Shown here in pieces: positions 27,660-36,475 of a DNA stretch of 64,000 bases (positions are counted from its first letter, which is position 1; every line of letters begins with the position of its first letter). Source of the stretch: Rhizobium sp. SEMIA4064 (lineage in GTDB: Bacteria; Pseudomonadota; Alphaproteobacteria; Rhizobiales; Rhizobiaceae); assembly GCF_003025035.1 (NCBI RefSeq), contig NZ_PYJN01000022.1, positions 186,001 through 250,000 on the forward strand. The letters are read 5' to 3'. The notes below the pieces were generated by a model. The model saw nothing but the letters and a program-made list of their open reading frames with translations, did no database searches and had not been told where the DNA came from. The translations under genes and the position numbers were made by a program.

Positions 27660-28609
27660 GCCATGTACTCCGCCAAGACCTCCAGCAGCGCGTGGTTGGC
27701 GGCACTGTTGATGTTTCTGATCGCGTCGGCCTTCGGCCGGATATGCGGCTGATCGATAAAAATCTCGGCCCTTTTCAAAAGCCTGGTTTGCAAGCTGCCG
27801 GCATAGTTCGGGGCGGAGTAGTCGCCGATGACGTCTGCGCCGATAATGCGATGGCGGTTGCCGATTTCGCTGATCAGCGCCAGGAGATAGGGCAACCGCA
27901 TGCGCCCCTGGTCCCAGTTCGTCACGGCGTCGTCCGCGGCCAGCACGTCCTTGTCGATCGTCAGATAGACGGCTTCGGTACGAATCCGGCTCAGCATCCG
28001 GTCGATGAAATTTTCCTCGCCGATCTCGGAGATGGATTTCCAGTGCAAGGCGCCCTTTTCCTGCCGATAGCTGGCGCCGCTGCCGTAATCGGCCAAGACC
28101 CGGCTCGGCGGATGTTCATAGGGATAAAGTTCGAGCTTGCCTTCGCCGAGCCAGTGCAGGTTGGCACCCTTGCGCTCCGGGCTGCGAAGGTCGTGGCTGC
28201 AAACACCGATGGTAATGACCTTCTGGATATTGCGGTTGGCAAGCGCACTGTTGACCCAGGATCCGCAATGCATGCCACCATTGAAGGTCACCCAGTCCGG
28301 GTGGTTGTCAAAATGAATGAGCGTCGCCGACACGGATTGCCGCTCCAGCGCCCCGTCAAGAAGCAGCGCCGTTATGTGATGAAAGTCGCCCGAGCCCATG
28401 AAGCAGAGCTGCGGATCCTTGCCGACTGCCGGCGTGTTCCGCACGATATTGCGGCTGAGTTCGGAAAGCGCCGTCTGCTTGCTCCAGAGACGGACCGCCT
28501 TGCCGCTTGCTTTATCGACATATTGGCACGCGCCCGCAAACTTGCAGGCGCGCACGAAATCTGGTTGCAACTCCAACGCATCATCGAGATGAAGAAGAAG
28601 GAGTTGCAC
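27656..28609 (-). CDS. arginase/ureohydrolase-fold enzyme
   Basis: From the GTG at 28609 the protein has 317 residues with all arginase-type metal sites: GSGDFHH (first His), HFDNHPDW (the DxHxD pair) and TIDKDVLAADD (the DxD pair). Ureohydrolases cleave guanidino or formimidoyl groups; histone-deacetylase-like members remove acyl groups. The substrate cannot be read from sequence. GGAGG lies 7 nt before the GTG, making this start strong; it begins 4 nt after the aminotransferase stop and its own end overlaps the next gene as ATGA. Next to a class III aminotransferase it may act on a basic amino acid derivative. Confidence 0.83.
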   Translation of the reverse strand: MQLLLLHLDDALELQPDFVRACKFAGACQYVDKASGKAVRLWSKQTALSELSRNIVRNTPAVGKDPQLCFMGSGDFHHITALLLDGALERQSVSATLIHFDNHPDWVTFNGGMHCGSWVNSALANRNIQKVITIGVCSHDLRSPERKGANLHWLGEGKLELYPYEHPPSRVLADYGSGASYRQEKGALHWKSISEIGEENFIDRMLSRIRTEAVYLTIDKDVLAADDAVTNWDQGRMRLPYLLALISEIGNRHRIIGADVIGDYSAPNYAGSLQTRLLKRAEIFIDQPHIRPKADAIRNINSAANHALLEVLAEYMA

Positions 28610-28613
28610 CGAC

Positions 28614-30035
28614 TTACCTCCGGGCCGCGCGCGTGAGAAGCTGATCGAGCAGTGCAATCGCCAGATCGATCTCCTCGCGGGTGATGAGCAGGTTCGGCGC
28701 AAAGGTGATGACGTTCTTGTGGTAGCCGCCGACGTCGAGCACGAGGCCGTACATCTTGGAACCGACCTGAATGTCGCCCTTCATGCCCTCGTCGCAGAGC
28801 CAGTCCATCGTCGCCTTGTCCGGCGTGTAGCTGTCGTCCTTGCAGATCTCCATCCGCAAGGCCAAGCCGAGACCGTCGACTTCGCCGACAATGGCATGGC
28901 GCTTCTGCAACTGTTTCAGCCCATCGAGGAAATAGGCGCCCTTGGCCATGATGGCCGCGCCGAAATCCTCCTCTTCCAACATCTTCATGGTTTCGAGAGC
29001 CACGGCGGTCCCCATCGGGTTGCTGGCGAAGGTGGAATGTGTCGAACCGGGCGGGAAGATCTCTGGATTGATCATCTCTTCCCTTGCCCAGACGCCTGAA
29101 AGCGGGTTGAGCCCGTTGGTGATCGCCTTGCCGAAGACGAGAGCATCGGGCGAAACGCCGAAATGCTCGATCGACCAGAGCTTGCCGGTGCGGTAGACGC
29201 CCATCTGAATTTCGTCGACGACGAGCAGGATGCCGTGATCGTCCAGCACCTTCTTCAGTTCGACGAAGAAGTTCATGGGCGGAATGACGTAGCCGCCTGT
29301 GCCCTGGATCGGCTCGATGTAGAAGGCGGCATATTCGGACTTGCCGGCCTTCGGGTCCCAGACGCCGTTGTATTCGCTCTCGAACAAGCGGGCGAACTTC
29401 TGGACGCAGTGATGCCCGTATTCTTCCTTCGACATGCCCTTCGGGCCGCGGAAATGATAGGGGAATTCAACAAACTGCGCGCGGTCGCCGAAATGGCCGT
29501 AGCGGCGGCGGTAGCGGTAGCTGGAGGTGATCGCCGAAGCGCCGAGGGTACGGCCGTGATAACCGCCTTCGAAGGCGAACATCAGGCTCTTGCCGCCGGT
29601 GTAGTTGCGCACCAGCTTCAGCGAATCCTCGACGGCCTGCGAGCCACCGACGTTGAAATGGACGCGGCCCTTGTGGCCGAATTTGCTCTCGGCATCCTGG
29701 GCGATCATCGCCGCAAGCTCCACCTTTTCACGGTGCAGATATTGCGAAGCGACCTGCGGCAGCCGGTCGAGCTGACGGTGTGCGGCGGCGTTCAGGCGTT
29801 CGTTGCGGTAGCCGAAATTGACGGCGGAATACCACATCTGCAGATCGAGGAACGGCGTCCCGGCCTTGTCGTAGACATAAGAGCCTTCGCACTCCTCGAA
29901 GAATTTCGGCTTTGCTGTGTAGTGGACCGTATCGCCATGGGAGCAATAGGTCTCTTCAAGGACACGCAACTCCGCCTCAGATTTGACGTGCGACTCCATC
30001 TCGCCACTGAAGGCTTCGACTACATTGGTTTTCAT
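28614..30035 (-). CDS. class III PLP aminotransferase
   Basis: The 473-residue enzyme belongs to the ornithine/4-aminobutyrate/diaminobutyrate aminotransferase fold. PLP-binding motifs are VGGSQAVEDSLKL, EGGYHGRTLGAS, IEPIQGTGGYV, VDEIQMGVYRTGK and the Schiff-base lysine in LVFGKAITNGLNPLSG. The opening VYDKAGTPFLDLQMWYSAVN is diagnostic of class III. Substrates in the class include ornithine, diaminobutyrate and beta-amino acids; which one is used here is not evident. AAGAGG precedes ATG 30035. It lies 20 nt after the HAD phosphatase and 4 nt before the arginase-fold gene. Confidence 0.9.
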   Translation of the reverse strand: MKTNVVEAFSGEMESHVKSEAELRVLEETYCSHGDTVHYTAKPKFFEECEGSYVYDKAGTPFLDLQMWYSAVNFGYRNERLNAAAHRQLDRLPQVASQYLHREKVELAAMIAQDAESKFGHKGRVHFNVGGSQAVEDSLKLVRNYTGGKSLMFAFEGGYHGRTLGASAITSSYRYRRRYGHFGDRAQFVEFPYHFRGPKGMSKEEYGHHCVQKFARLFESEYNGVWDPKAGKSEYAAFYIEPIQGTGGYVIPPMNFFVELKKVLDDHGILLVVDEIQMGVYRTGKLWSIEHFGVSPDALVFGKAITNGLNPLSGVWAREEMINPEIFPPGSTHSTFASNPMGTAVALETMKMLEEEDFGAAIMAKGAYFLDGLKQLQKRHAIVGEVDGLGLALRMEICKDDSYTPDKATMDWLCDEGMKGDIQVGSKMYGLVLDVGGYHKNVITFAPNLLITREEIDLAIALLDQLLTRAARR

Positions 30036-30055
30036 TAAATGCCTCTTGATCTAGT

Positions 30056-30739
30056 TCATGCGATCTTGGATTGCAGCAGCGCGCGGGGTCCCCGGGCGAC
30101 GCTCGGAAGAATGGCTTTCATCTTTGGAAGCAGGTCGACGAAGCTTTCGAAGCCGACATAGGGAATGCCCTGGTCCTCGCAATAATCGGCGAGCTTGGCT
30201 TTTGCGAAGACAAGGTCGACCTTATCGGAAACACAGAAATCGCTTCGCCCATCGCCGATGTAGATCTGCAGTTCGGTGCCTTTGACAACCCGGCATTTGC
30301 AGACGCCTGAACCGGACATGCATCCGGCTGCCGTAAGCGACGGAGAAAGAGAATACAATTCTCGGCCATGAGCGAAGCGATAGGTGAGGACGTTGGCGAT
30401 TATCCGCAGGTCGTCGATGCCGTGACGCGCCAGGATGTGGCGAATGAAATAGTCGACACCGTCGCTGACGATCGTCACCGGCAAATCACTGCGGTTGCAG
30501 TATGAGAGAAAGTCCTCAAAGCCGGGGTCGATGGACACCTCGTCCAGGAGAGCATTGAGATCTTTCCGGCTTGCCTGCACGAGGGCAATCTGCCGGCGCA
30601 TGCACTCGGCCGACCCGATCAGCCCGCGTTTCCACTGCTGTTCTATATCTTCCCATTCGGAGCCGGCGAAACGGGATAACACCATATCCGTCGCGTCTTC
30701 GATGGATATGGTTCCATCAAAATCGCAAAACACCTGCAT
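30056..30739 (-). CDS. HAD-family phosphatase, MtnX-like
   Basis: The 227-residue protein has HAD motifs I (FCDFDGTIS, with the nucleophile Asp), II (TIVSDGVDYF), III (a Lys before TELQ) and IV (IYIGDGRSDFCVSDKVD), and the subfamily-IB helical cap. MtnX and phosphoserine phosphatase are the nearest familiar relatives. Cys residues in the insert (GCMSGSGVCKCRV) are noteworthy and could bind metal. The ATG at 30739 follows AAGGGAT at good spacing. It is the first gene of the nine-gene operon, so the operon promoter probably lies in 30740-30909, downstream of the two-component genes. Confidence 0.82.
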   Translation of the reverse strand: MQVFCDFDGTISIEDATDMVLSRFAGSEWEDIEQQWKRGLIGSAECMRRQIALVQASRKDLNALLDEVSIDPGFEDFLSYCNRSDLPVTIVSDGVDYFIRHILARHGIDDLRIIANVLTYRFAHGRELYSLSPSLTAAGCMSGSGVCKCRVVKGTELQIYIGDGRSDFCVSDKVDLVFAKAKLADYCEDQGIPYVGFESFVDLLPKMKAILPSVARGPRALLQSKIA

Positions 30740-30909
30740 GAAAATATCCCTTCGCCTTATCCTGAAGTTGCGTTTAACAACGACGGATGAGCCAGGCATG
30801 AGGGCAGGATGATGCGAAAATGAAAAATGGAGCGGCTCAAGATTCCGTGAAAAGCTGAACCCGTCCAGCTATGAGAATCGCATATTCAAGGGAAGGTGCA
30901 GAGGGCGCT

Positions 30910-32289
30910 TTATGGGTTTTTGGGCAGCCGCAGGTCGACCCGCAGGCCCGTGCCCCAACGCGGCGTCGATAGCTGGATGGATGCAGCAAGTCGGTCAGCC
31001 GTATCGGCGACGATCGCAAGACCGAGGCCAGACCCTTCGGTGTGGAGCGTATTAAGCCGGTAGAATCGCTGGAAGACCGCCGCCCGCTCATCGGGTGGAA
31101 TGCCGGGTCCGCTATCGCTGATCGATATCCGCCAGAGTGCGCTTTCGGAGGAGATCACCACTTCGATCTTGCCGCCGACGGGCGTATATTTGATGGCATT
31201 GTCCAAAAGGTTGCCGATCATCATGCGCAGCAGCGATTCATCTGTTTTGACCTGCGCCGTCTCGTCGCCATCAAGCAAGACATCGAGCTGCCGGCTGGTG
31301 ATGATATTGCCGAATTCCGCCAGAACCGACGCCACAATATGATAGAGCGTGACGGACGTCGGATTGAGGGGATGGTGGCTTACCCTGGCAAGCCGCAGCA
31401 ATTGCTCAATCAGATGTATGGCGCGATTGTTGCTGGCCACGAGATCGGCGATGATCGTCTGCCTCTCCTGCTCGCTGTCGCTGTTGCCCAGCATCTGCAG
31501 CAACAGCTTCACGCTGGCCTGCGGAGTGCGCAATTGATGTGCCGCAAGGTCAGAGAAGCGCCGCTCGAGTGTCAATGAATGACCGAGTTTTTCGAGAAGC
31601 TGGTTGATTGAGCGGCCGAGCGGCAACAGGTCGCGCGGCAGATCTTTGACAGGGATGGCGGAGAGATCGTCGGGCGACCGGGTGCGGATCTGGCGTACCA
31701 GCCCATGGATCGTGCGCAAGCCGCTGTTGATGCCGAGCCAGATGAGAAAGCCGATGACCGGCACGAGAACAAGCAGCGGAAAGAAGAGATTGAGCAGGAT
31801 GTTGGAGACAAGCGTTTCCCGCAGGGCAATCTTTTCGCCGATCTCCATGACGATGGTCGTGTTCGGTATCGGCAGCGAATAGACGCGCCACTCCTCTCCA
31901 CGGTAGGTAATGGTGGTGAAGCCGACCTTCTGCTGCGGCACGTCGGACATGAAGGCCGTGCTGCTGTAAAAGCGGATGCGGCCATCCACCCAGGCGCGAA
32001 ACATGTGAGCGTCGGCATAATCGTCAGCGTCCTCGTTGAAGGCTAGCTGATTGTCCATGTTGAAGTCGATATCGTCGATCTTCTTCGGAGAGCGGTCGGG
32101 CGATAGTTCCAGAGGGCGGCGCAGCAAGCTCCAGATAACGTTCGCATCGTCGATGAGCTGGGCATCGTAGATATTGTTGATCTCGCGCGTCGCACTGTTG
32201 AACGCGAAAGCGCCGATCACCACGATCGTCACCACCACGACCGGCGCGATCCTGAAGAAGAGTTTGCGGGTTAGTGTGGAGGTGCTCAT
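30910..32289 (-). CDS. sensor histidine kinase, QseC-like
   Basis: The 459-residue kinase has a first membrane helix (about 10-30), a roughly 135-residue periplasmic sensor (MEIGEKIALRETLVS at its end), a second helix near 165-185, H-box H251 in DLAAHQLRTPQASVKL, and HATPase boxes NLLDNAIKYTP, DSGPGIPPDE and GSGLGLAIV. Its start overlaps the regulator stop as ATGA. The stop lies about 170 nt before the first gene of the lipid-like operon on the same strand, so it may control it or be read through into it. Confidence 0.9.
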   Translation of the reverse strand: MSTSTLTRKLFFRIAPVVVVTIVVIGAFAFNSATREINNIYDAQLIDDANVIWSLLRRPLELSPDRSPKKIDDIDFNMDNQLAFNEDADDYADAHMFRAWVDGRIRFYSSTAFMSDVPQQKVGFTTITYRGEEWRVYSLPIPNTTIVMEIGEKIALRETLVSNILLNLFFPLLVLVPVIGFLIWLGINSGLRTIHGLVRQIRTRSPDDLSAIPVKDLPRDLLPLGRSINQLLEKLGHSLTLERRFSDLAAHQLRTPQASVKLLLQMLGNSDSEQERQTIIADLVASNNRAIHLIEQLLRLARVSHHPLNPTSVTLYHIVASVLAEFGNIITSRQLDVLLDGDETAQVKTDESLLRMMIGNLLDNAIKYTPVGGKIEVVISSESALWRISISDSGPGIPPDERAAVFQRFYRLNTLHTEGSGLGLAIVADTADRLAASIQLSTPRWGTGLRVDLRLPKNP

Positions 32290-32942
32290 CGCTCGATCAT
32301 GTAGCCGACGCCGCGGATCGATTTGATGAAATCGGTGCCGAGTTTCTTGCGCAGATTATAGATCGTCACCTCGATGGCGTTGCTTTCGACGGTGTTCTCG
32401 GCATCGTAGAGCGCATATTCGATATCATTCTTGGTCACGTATCGGCCGCTGCGCTCCATCAGCAGCTTCAGCAGATGGAATTCCTTGGCGGTGGTATGGA
32501 CCTGCGCATTGCCCTTGCGGGCGACCATCGCCGATGGGTCGACCTCGACATCGCCGCATCGAATGAGGCTTTCGGTCCGCCCGTCGCGGCGGCGGATCAG
32601 CGCGCGCAGGCGGGCAAGCAGCTCGTCAAGATCGAACGGCTTGACCAGGTAATCGTCGGCGCCCTCATCAAGCCCTTCGACTTTCTGCCGTACCGCATCC
32701 AGCGCTGTCAGCAGCAGAACCGGCACCGCATTGCCCCGCTGCCGAATGCCTCTCAGCACCTCCATGCCATTGAGCTGCGGCAGGTTGATATCGAGAATGA
32801 CCGCCGCAAAATGCGAATGCTGTGCGGCTTCGAGACCGGACTCGCCATCGCGCATCCAATCGACGCCGTAGGCATGCTTCTCCAAAGCCTTCTTGAGGGA
32901 TGATCCAAGAATATTGTCGTCTTCAACAAGCAGAACACGCAC
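32286..32942 (-). CDS. OmpR-family response regulator, QseB-like
   Basis: The 218-residue regulator begins VRVLLVEDDNILGSSL from a GTG at 32942; acceptor Asp is in VILDINLPQLNG and Lys in VKPFDLDELLARL. The winged helix includes VESNAIEVTIYNLRKKLG, typical of the QseB/TctD group. Extending the frame to 33050 would add a non-homologous tail. It is translationally coupled to the kinase downstream and faces the small secreted-protein gene at 33182 across a 239-nt divergent spacer, making both that gene and the downstream operon candidate targets. Confidence 0.88.
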   Translation of the reverse strand: MRVLLVEDDNILGSSLKKALEKHAYGVDWMRDGESGLEAAQHSHFAAVILDINLPQLNGMEVLRGIRQRGNAVPVLLLTALDAVRQKVEGLDEGADDYLVKPFDLDELLARLRALIRRRDGRTESLIRCGDVEVDPSAMVARKGNAQVHTTAKEFHLLKLLMERSGRYVTKNDIEYALYDAENTVESNAIEVTIYNLRKKLGTDFIKSIRGVGYMIER

Positions 32943-33181
32943 GGTCGATCTCGTCTGGTCAACGGGGATTATGAAGCCGATGTGAACCGCAATTGAAGCG
33001 GCCTTGTGGCAGAGGTATAATGTGATGCTTGAGTTCAGCAAGACCTGCAAGAGCCTATCCGAGCTGCTTCCTAGTGTCCGATTGTCTTTCCCATCTCTTC
33101 CCCGGCGTCAGGCCATACCCAGAGACGCTTGCTTTTTATGTCCTGTCCGTAGATCGCGGACGGAGCTGAGGATGCCGGGAT

Positions 33182-33466
33182 ATGAAAACGCTCGCTCTTG
33201 TCATTCCGTCGCTCATCTCCGTCACCTTCGCCCTTGCCTTCACCGTCTTGGGCGCCAACGCCGCAACCACGGGAAACAACAATTCCGCCCCATGCGCGAA
33301 AATGGTGGACAGCATCAATGAGGGCTTGAAGACATCGACGGTTAGCCCCGCCGACAGAAAGCGGGCACGCGAACTGGTGGCCGAAGGTCTCAAGCGCTGC
33401 AAGGCCGACGACTATTCCGGCGCCGACAGCTATTTTCTCGAAGCTTTGAAGATGCTGCACAAGTAA
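33182..33466 (+). CDS. small secreted two-Cys protein
   Basis: The 94-residue product has a signal peptide (to VLGANAA), an Asn-rich linker, and a two-Cys helical domain (APCAKMVDSI, LVAEGLKRCKADDYSGAD, FLEALKMLHK). It is clearly homologous to the protein at 18521 and less so to that at 16188. It is divergent from a two-component regulator gene, so it is a likely target of that system. Possible roles include a periplasmic sensor ligand or adaptor; none is demonstrated. Confidence 0.72.
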   Translation: MKTLALVIPSLISVTFALAFTVLGANAATTGNNNSAPCAKMVDSINEGLKTSTVSPADRKRARELVAEGLKRCKADDYSGADSYFLEALKMLHK

Positions 33467-33529
33467 CACATCCGGCAGTCTCGCCGGCCGGATCGTCATC
33501 GCCCGGGACCTGAGCAGCTACGCCGCCGA

Positions 33530-34948
33530 TCATCCAGACCCCAATCTCCGCATCGACGCCGCCAGCACGTCGAAAATGCGGGCATCCGTCGATTGCGCGA
33601 CATTGAAGCGGAGGAAATTGCTTGCCGTATCCCTCTGGCTGAAGGCGTTGCCGGGCGCCAGGATGATGCCTTCGGCAAGGCAGGCGCGGGCGATGCCAGT
33701 GGCATTCAGGCCCTCCGGCAGCCGGCACCAAAGGAACATGCCGGCCTGCGGCTTCAGCCAAGGCGTGATGCCGATTGCCTCCAATCGGGAGATGGTTTCG
33801 CTCATGGCCTTGGCAAGCCGGACCCGCAGCGCCTCGATATGCTTGCGATAGCCTCCGTCCTTCAGGGCCGCAAACAGCAGCTCAGCCCCCAATTGGCCGC
33901 CGCTGAAGTTGGTGGCGATCTTCAGATCGACAAGGCTGTCGATCCAATCCTGCCGGGCCGCGATGAAGCCGCACCGGACCGAGGCCGACAGCGTCTTTGA
34001 AAAACTGCCGATATGGATCACCCGATCGAGCCCGTCATAGGCGGCAAGCCGTGGCGCTGGCATGTGCTCGAAATCGGCGAAAATATCGTCTTCGATAATG
34101 ATCAGGTTGGAAGCGTCCGCCAGCTTCAACAGGCGATGCGCCGTCACCGGCGACAATGCGGCACCGGTCGGGTTGTGAACGGCAGAATTGGTGATGTAGA
34201 GGCGCGGCTTATATCTTTCGAGCGCCTGAGCGAACAGCTCGATATCCGGCCCCGTCGGCGTGAAGGGCACGCCGACGATATTGGTCCTATGCGCCCGCAA
34301 GAGGGCGTGGAAATTGAAATAGCAGGGATCGTCGACCAGCACGGTATCGCCGGGTTCGAGCAGGAACCGGCAGAGAAGATCGATGGCCTGTGTGCCGGAT
34401 TCCATGAGCATGACCTGATCGGGCGACGCGGTGATACCGTGCTCACCCATGCGCCGAGCCAGAAGCTGCCGCAAAGGCGGCAGACCGAGCGGCGTCCCAT
34501 AGTTGGTGAGAATGCCGCTGCCGCCGTTTCGCGCCAGGCTTCGCATCGCGCGACGCAACGCCTCCTCCGGCATCCAGGAGGGCGGAAGCCAGCCGCAGCC
34601 GGGCTTCAGAACACCGTCGTCCACCTCGAGCGATTGCCGCGAAATCCAGAGCGGATCGACATCGCGTTCGAGCCGGGGAGCGATCTCCGACAGAGAAAGC
34701 GGCGCAAGCGGCCCGCAGACGTAGAAACCCGAACCGGGCCGCGAGCGGATGACGCCCTCGGCCGCCAGCCGTTCATAGGCTTCGACCACGGTGGAAACAG
34801 ACACCTGCATCGTCTTGGCGAAGCTGCGCACCGAAGGAAGCCGCGCACCCGGCGCCAGGCTGCGCGCGGCGATACGATCCGCAATCGCCGCCATCACACC
34901 CTGGATACGCGTGCCGCTGGCCGCTTTCATGACGATGACATCGTTCAT
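33530..34948 (-). CDS. MocR/PdxR-family transcriptional regulator
   Basis: The 472-residue protein fuses a GntR-type winged helix (about 1-75: IADRIAARSLAPGARLPSVR, VSVSTVVEAYERLAAEGVI) to a fold-type I aminotransferase domain (about 110-470) with PLP lysine in HIGSFSKTLSASVRCG and the phosphate-binding region. MocR regulators sense PLP-bound amino compounds and usually control a divergent gene. The divergent neighbour here is an EamA exporter, and two direct copies of GTACTGCACC occupy the shared spacer. ATG 34948 fits the family N-terminus. Confidence 0.9.
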   Translation of the reverse strand: MNDVIVMKAASGTRIQGVMAAIADRIAARSLAPGARLPSVRSFAKTMQVSVSTVVEAYERLAAEGVIRSRPGSGFYVCGPLAPLSLSEIAPRLERDVDPLWISRQSLEVDDGVLKPGCGWLPPSWMPEEALRRAMRSLARNGGSGILTNYGTPLGLPPLRQLLARRMGEHGITASPDQVMLMESGTQAIDLLCRFLLEPGDTVLVDDPCYFNFHALLRAHRTNIVGVPFTPTGPDIELFAQALERYKPRLYITNSAVHNPTGAALSPVTAHRLLKLADASNLIIIEDDIFADFEHMPAPRLAAYDGLDRVIHIGSFSKTLSASVRCGFIAARQDWIDSLVDLKIATNFSGGQLGAELLFAALKDGGYRKHIEALRVRLAKAMSETISRLEAIGITPWLKPQAGMFLWCRLPEGLNATGIARACLAEGIILAPGNAFSQRDTASNFLRFNVAQSTDARIFDVLAASMRRLGSG

Positions 34949-34950
34949 CC

Positions 34951-34996
34951 GTACTGCACCTCATACCATAACAGTTTGCGGAAATTGTACTGCACC
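34951..34996. promoter_or_regulatory. direct-repeat operator of the MocR regulator
   Basis: GTACTGCACC occurs exactly twice, at 34951-34960 and 34987-34996, 36 nt apart and in the same orientation, within the spacer between the MocR gene and the EamA gene. Two direct repeats about three and a half helical turns apart is the arrangement known for GabR/MocR proteins, which bind as head-to-tail dimers. Confidence 0.6.
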
Positions 34997-35054
34997 GTCT
35001 CTGGAATGACCAGCCGACTTCGTCGATACCGGCTAGCAAACTTGGAGCATCGCA

Positions 35055-35918
35055 ATGGACAAGACGACAAGCGGCTGGATCTACGGAATGACGGGCGTGC
35101 TGATTTTCAGCGGCTCATTGCCGGCAACACGGGTGGCGGTCATGGATTTCGATCCCGTCTTCCTGACGGTCGCCCGCGCCGCAATCGCCGGCATTCTGGC
35201 GCTGTGCCTGCTGCTTGCCTTTCGGGAGAAACGGCCCGTTCGCAGCGATATCATCCCCCTTGCCGTCGTGGCATTGGGCTGCGTCGTCGGCTTTCCGCTG
35301 CTGACGGCGCTGGCGCTCAAGCATGTCACTTCGGCGCATTCGATCGTCTTCATCGGATTGCTGCCGCTGGCCACGGCCATATTCGGCGTATTGCGCGGCG
35401 GCGAACGGCCGCGGCCGGCCTTCTGGCTATTTTCCGCCATCGGCAGCGCCATCGTCTGCGGCTATGCGCTCGCCCAGGGTATCTCCGCCTCGCCGGTCGG
35501 CGATCTGCTGATGCTGGCGGCAATCCTCGTCTGCGGGCTCGGCTATGCCGAGGGTGCGGTGCTGTCACGCCGGCTGGGAGGTTGGCAGGTTATTTCCTGG
35601 GCATTGGTCCTGTCGCTGCCGGTCATGATCGCGCTTTGCCTGTTCACCATGCCGCAGGCGATCGGTGGCATCGGCGAGCCAGCCTGGATCGGCCTGATCT
35701 ATGTCTCGCTCTTCAGCATGCTGATCGGCTTCGTCTTCTGGTATCGCGGACTGGCACAGGGCGGCATTGCTGCCGTCGGGCAATTGCAGTTGCTGCAGCC
35801 CTTCTTCGGCTTGGCGCTCGCCGCCACGCTGCTGAAGGAAAGCGTCAGTTGGTCAATGCTTGCGGTGACCCTTGGCGTTGTCTGCTGCGTCGTCGGTGCA
35901 AAGAAATTCGCGCGATAG
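35055..35918 (+). CDS. EamA-family (DMT) transporter
   Basis: The 287-residue protein has ten membrane helices in two EamA halves (first from GMTGVLIFSGSLPATRVAV, second from VGDLLMLAAILVCGLGYAE). Family members export amino acids, small metabolites or toxins. GGAG lies 7 nt before the ATG. It diverges from a MocR regulator whose presumed operator separates them, so it is the predicted regulated target, perhaps an amino acid or amine exporter. Confidence 0.88.
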   Translation: MDKTTSGWIYGMTGVLIFSGSLPATRVAVMDFDPVFLTVARAAIAGILALCLLLAFREKRPVRSDIIPLAVVALGCVVGFPLLTALALKHVTSAHSIVFIGLLPLATAIFGVLRGGERPRPAFWLFSAIGSAIVCGYALAQGISASPVGDLLMLAAILVCGLGYAEGAVLSRRLGGWQVISWALVLSLPVMIALCLFTMPQAIGGIGEPAWIGLIYVSLFSMLIGFVFWYRGLAQGGIAAVGQLQLLQPFFGLALAATLLKESVSWSMLAVTLGVVCCVVGAKKFAR

Positions 35919-35955
35919 CCTCTTGAAGGCGCTGAACTCACTCTTGCTCTTATAA

Positions 35956-35965
35956 ACCGATCGGT
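35956..35965. promoter_or_regulatory. palindromic TetR-type operator
   Basis: ACCGATCGGT is a perfect 10-bp palindrome; a half-site ATCGGTCTAA recurs 14 nt downstream (35979-35988). It lies about 40 nt before a gene pair ending in a TetR regulator, as expected for autoregulation. Confidence 0.5.
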
Positions 35966-36000
35966 CTAGTGTGGCTACATCGGTCTAAAAGGAGCAAGCC

Positions 36001-36465
36001 ATGGCCACCCCACTCGTGCCGCCGTTCACCCGCGAAACCGCGATCGCCAAGGTCCGCCTAGCTGAAGACGGTTGGAACAGCCGCGATCCTGAACGTGTCT
36101 CGAAGGTCTATACCGAAGACAGCCAGTGGCGGAACCGCGCCGAATTTCCGCGCGGCCGCAAGGAAATCATCGAATTCCTCACCCGCAAATGGGCCAGGGA
36201 GTTGGATTACCGGCTGATCAAGGAGCTATGGGCCTTCGACGGCAATCGCATCGCCGTGCGTTTCGCTTATGAATGGCACGACGACAGCGGTCACTGGTTT
36301 CGCTCCTATGGCAACGAGAATTGGGAATTCGACGCTGACGGCCTGATGCAGCGCCGTTTCGCCTCGATCAACGACATGCCGATCAAGGAAGAAGATCGGA
36401 AATTCCATTGGCCGCTCGGTCGCCGCCCGGACGATCATCCGGGACTGTCCGATCTCGGGCTCTAA
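36001..36465 (+). CDS. DUF1348/nuclear-transport-factor-2-like protein
   Basis: The 154-residue protein is a SnoaL/NTF2-fold protein of the DUF1348 family: [26 protein letters not shown], then [26 protein letters not shown] and [20 protein letters not shown] precedes the ATG. Members are short cytoplasmic proteins of unknown function, sometimes linked to stress. It is co-directional with, and 10 nt from, a TetR regulator. Confidence 0.88.
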   Translation: MATPLVPPFTRETAIAKVRLAEDGWNSRDPERVSKVYTEDSQWRNRAEFPRGRKEIIEFLTRKWARELDYRLIKELWAFDGNRIAVRFAYEWHDDSGHWFRSYGNENWEFDADGLMQRRFASINDMPIKEEDRKFHWPLGRRPDDHPGLSDLGL

Positions 36466-36475
36466 GACGAAGGCG

